Source: Rhizobium nepotum 39/7 (GTDB lineage: Bacteria; Pseudomonadota; Alphaproteobacteria; Rhizobiales; Rhizobiaceae). From it: 64,000 bases of DNA. Of this stretch, positions 63,924-64,000 are shown piece by piece. Each line of letters begins with the position of its first letter. Within the stretch, counting starts at the first letter, position 1. The DNA is taken from the NCBI RefSeq assembly GCF_000949865.1, contig NZ_JWJH01000008.1, positions 62,001-126,000 of the forward strand. The letters run 5' to 3'. Made by a program: the position numbers and the translations under genes. The notes below the pieces were generated by a model. It did no database searches and was not told the DNA's origin. It worked only from the letters and a program-made list of their open reading frames with translations.

Positions 63924-64000
63924 CTACCGTCGCTTTGCCAAAGTCAAACGCGACAGCACGACAATAAGGCCGACAACCACTGTGACGACGATGAACAGGA
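63924..64000 (-). CDS. C-terminal end of a membrane protein (runs off window)
   Basis: About 24 in-frame residues before a TAG stop on the minus strand read LFIVVTVVVGLIVVLSRLTL then AKRR: one hydrophobic helix and a positively charged cytoplasmic end. The rest lies beyond the right edge. No family can be named. Confidence 0.4.
   Translation of the reverse strand, partial: LFIVVTVVVGLIVVLSRLTLAKRR

Noticed and set aside
1-64000. Search for tRNA, rRNA, CRISPR arrays, insertion sequences, phage genes and replication origins
   Set aside because: No cloverleaf-like stretch, regularly spaced repeats, transposase, integrase or DnaA-box cluster was recognised by eye; a covariance-model scan would be needed to exclude small RNAs.

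Overview
The window is a GC-rich chromosomal or megaplasmid segment of an alphaproteobacterium, most likely Rhizobiales (an Agrobacterium/Rhizobium/Ochrobactrum-like organism). This rests on gene content: ribose-type ABC sugar operons, a rhizobial-style ectoine catabolic cluster with DoeX and EnuR regulators, a candidate RirA iron box, and many LysR/TetR/MarR regulators paired with small detoxification enzymes. No rRNA, tRNA, CRISPR array, transposase, integrase or replication origin was seen.

Layout. (1) 1-1.7 kb: the end of a metallophosphoesterase gene, an inositol-monophosphatase-family enzyme and a PRC-barrel protein. (2) 1.7-10.8 kb, minus strand: a pentitol (probably ribitol) operon with a zinc polyol dehydrogenase, AraC regulator, sugar-binding protein, ABC ATPase, permease, ribitol 2-dehydrogenase, FGGY D-ribulokinase and an L-xylulose-reductase-like SDR. 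(3) 11.7-24.2 kb: ectoine catabolism with doeX, doeC, doeD, enuR, eutB, eutC, doeA(eutD), doeB(eutE) and the ehuBCDA importer. eutA is absent. (4) 24.3-33.6 kb: an accessory stretch of arginase-family enzyme, LysR, MarR with cupin/VOC genes, isochorismatase-type hydrolase, a second LysR, a TetR-SDR-ene-reductase unit, a cold-shock protein and another cupin. (5) 33.9-45.6 kb, plus strand: a LacI-controlled sugar-import operon with two permeases, followed by two TIM-barrel isomerase-like proteins (one exported), a Gfo/Idh/MocA dehydrogenase, and a GMC oxidoreductase / Tat-signal small subunit / cytochrome c trio. It is best read as a periplasmic glycoside 3-oxidation and 3-keto-sugar degradation system, and is the most interesting locus here. 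(6) 45.6-53.2 kb: LysR/MFS pair, Tat-exported alpha/beta hydrolase, cyclophilin-like protein, and an iron-siderophore binding protein convergent with a TonB-dependent receptor. (7) 53.4-61.2 kb: small stress and detoxification genes, including an aldehyde dehydrogenase/TetR pair with a repeat-rich promoter and a LysR/aldo-keto reductase pair. (8) 61.3-62.3 kb: a decayed junction where an autotransporter beta-barrel fragment meets the tail of a hybrid histidine kinase. (9) 62.5-64 kb: a small unknown protein, the ribosome GTPase RsgA and the end of a membrane protein gene.

Regulatory DNA is unusually readable. Clear dyads or repeats lie upstream of eutB, enuR, the MarR/cupin pair, the TetR/SDR pair, the LacI-type sugar operon, the aldehyde dehydrogenase/TetR pair and the LysR/aldo-keto reductase pair. 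Hairpins sit between converging genes and between binding-protein and ATPase genes in both sugar operons. All functional calls are from reading motifs and gene order; no database search was possible.
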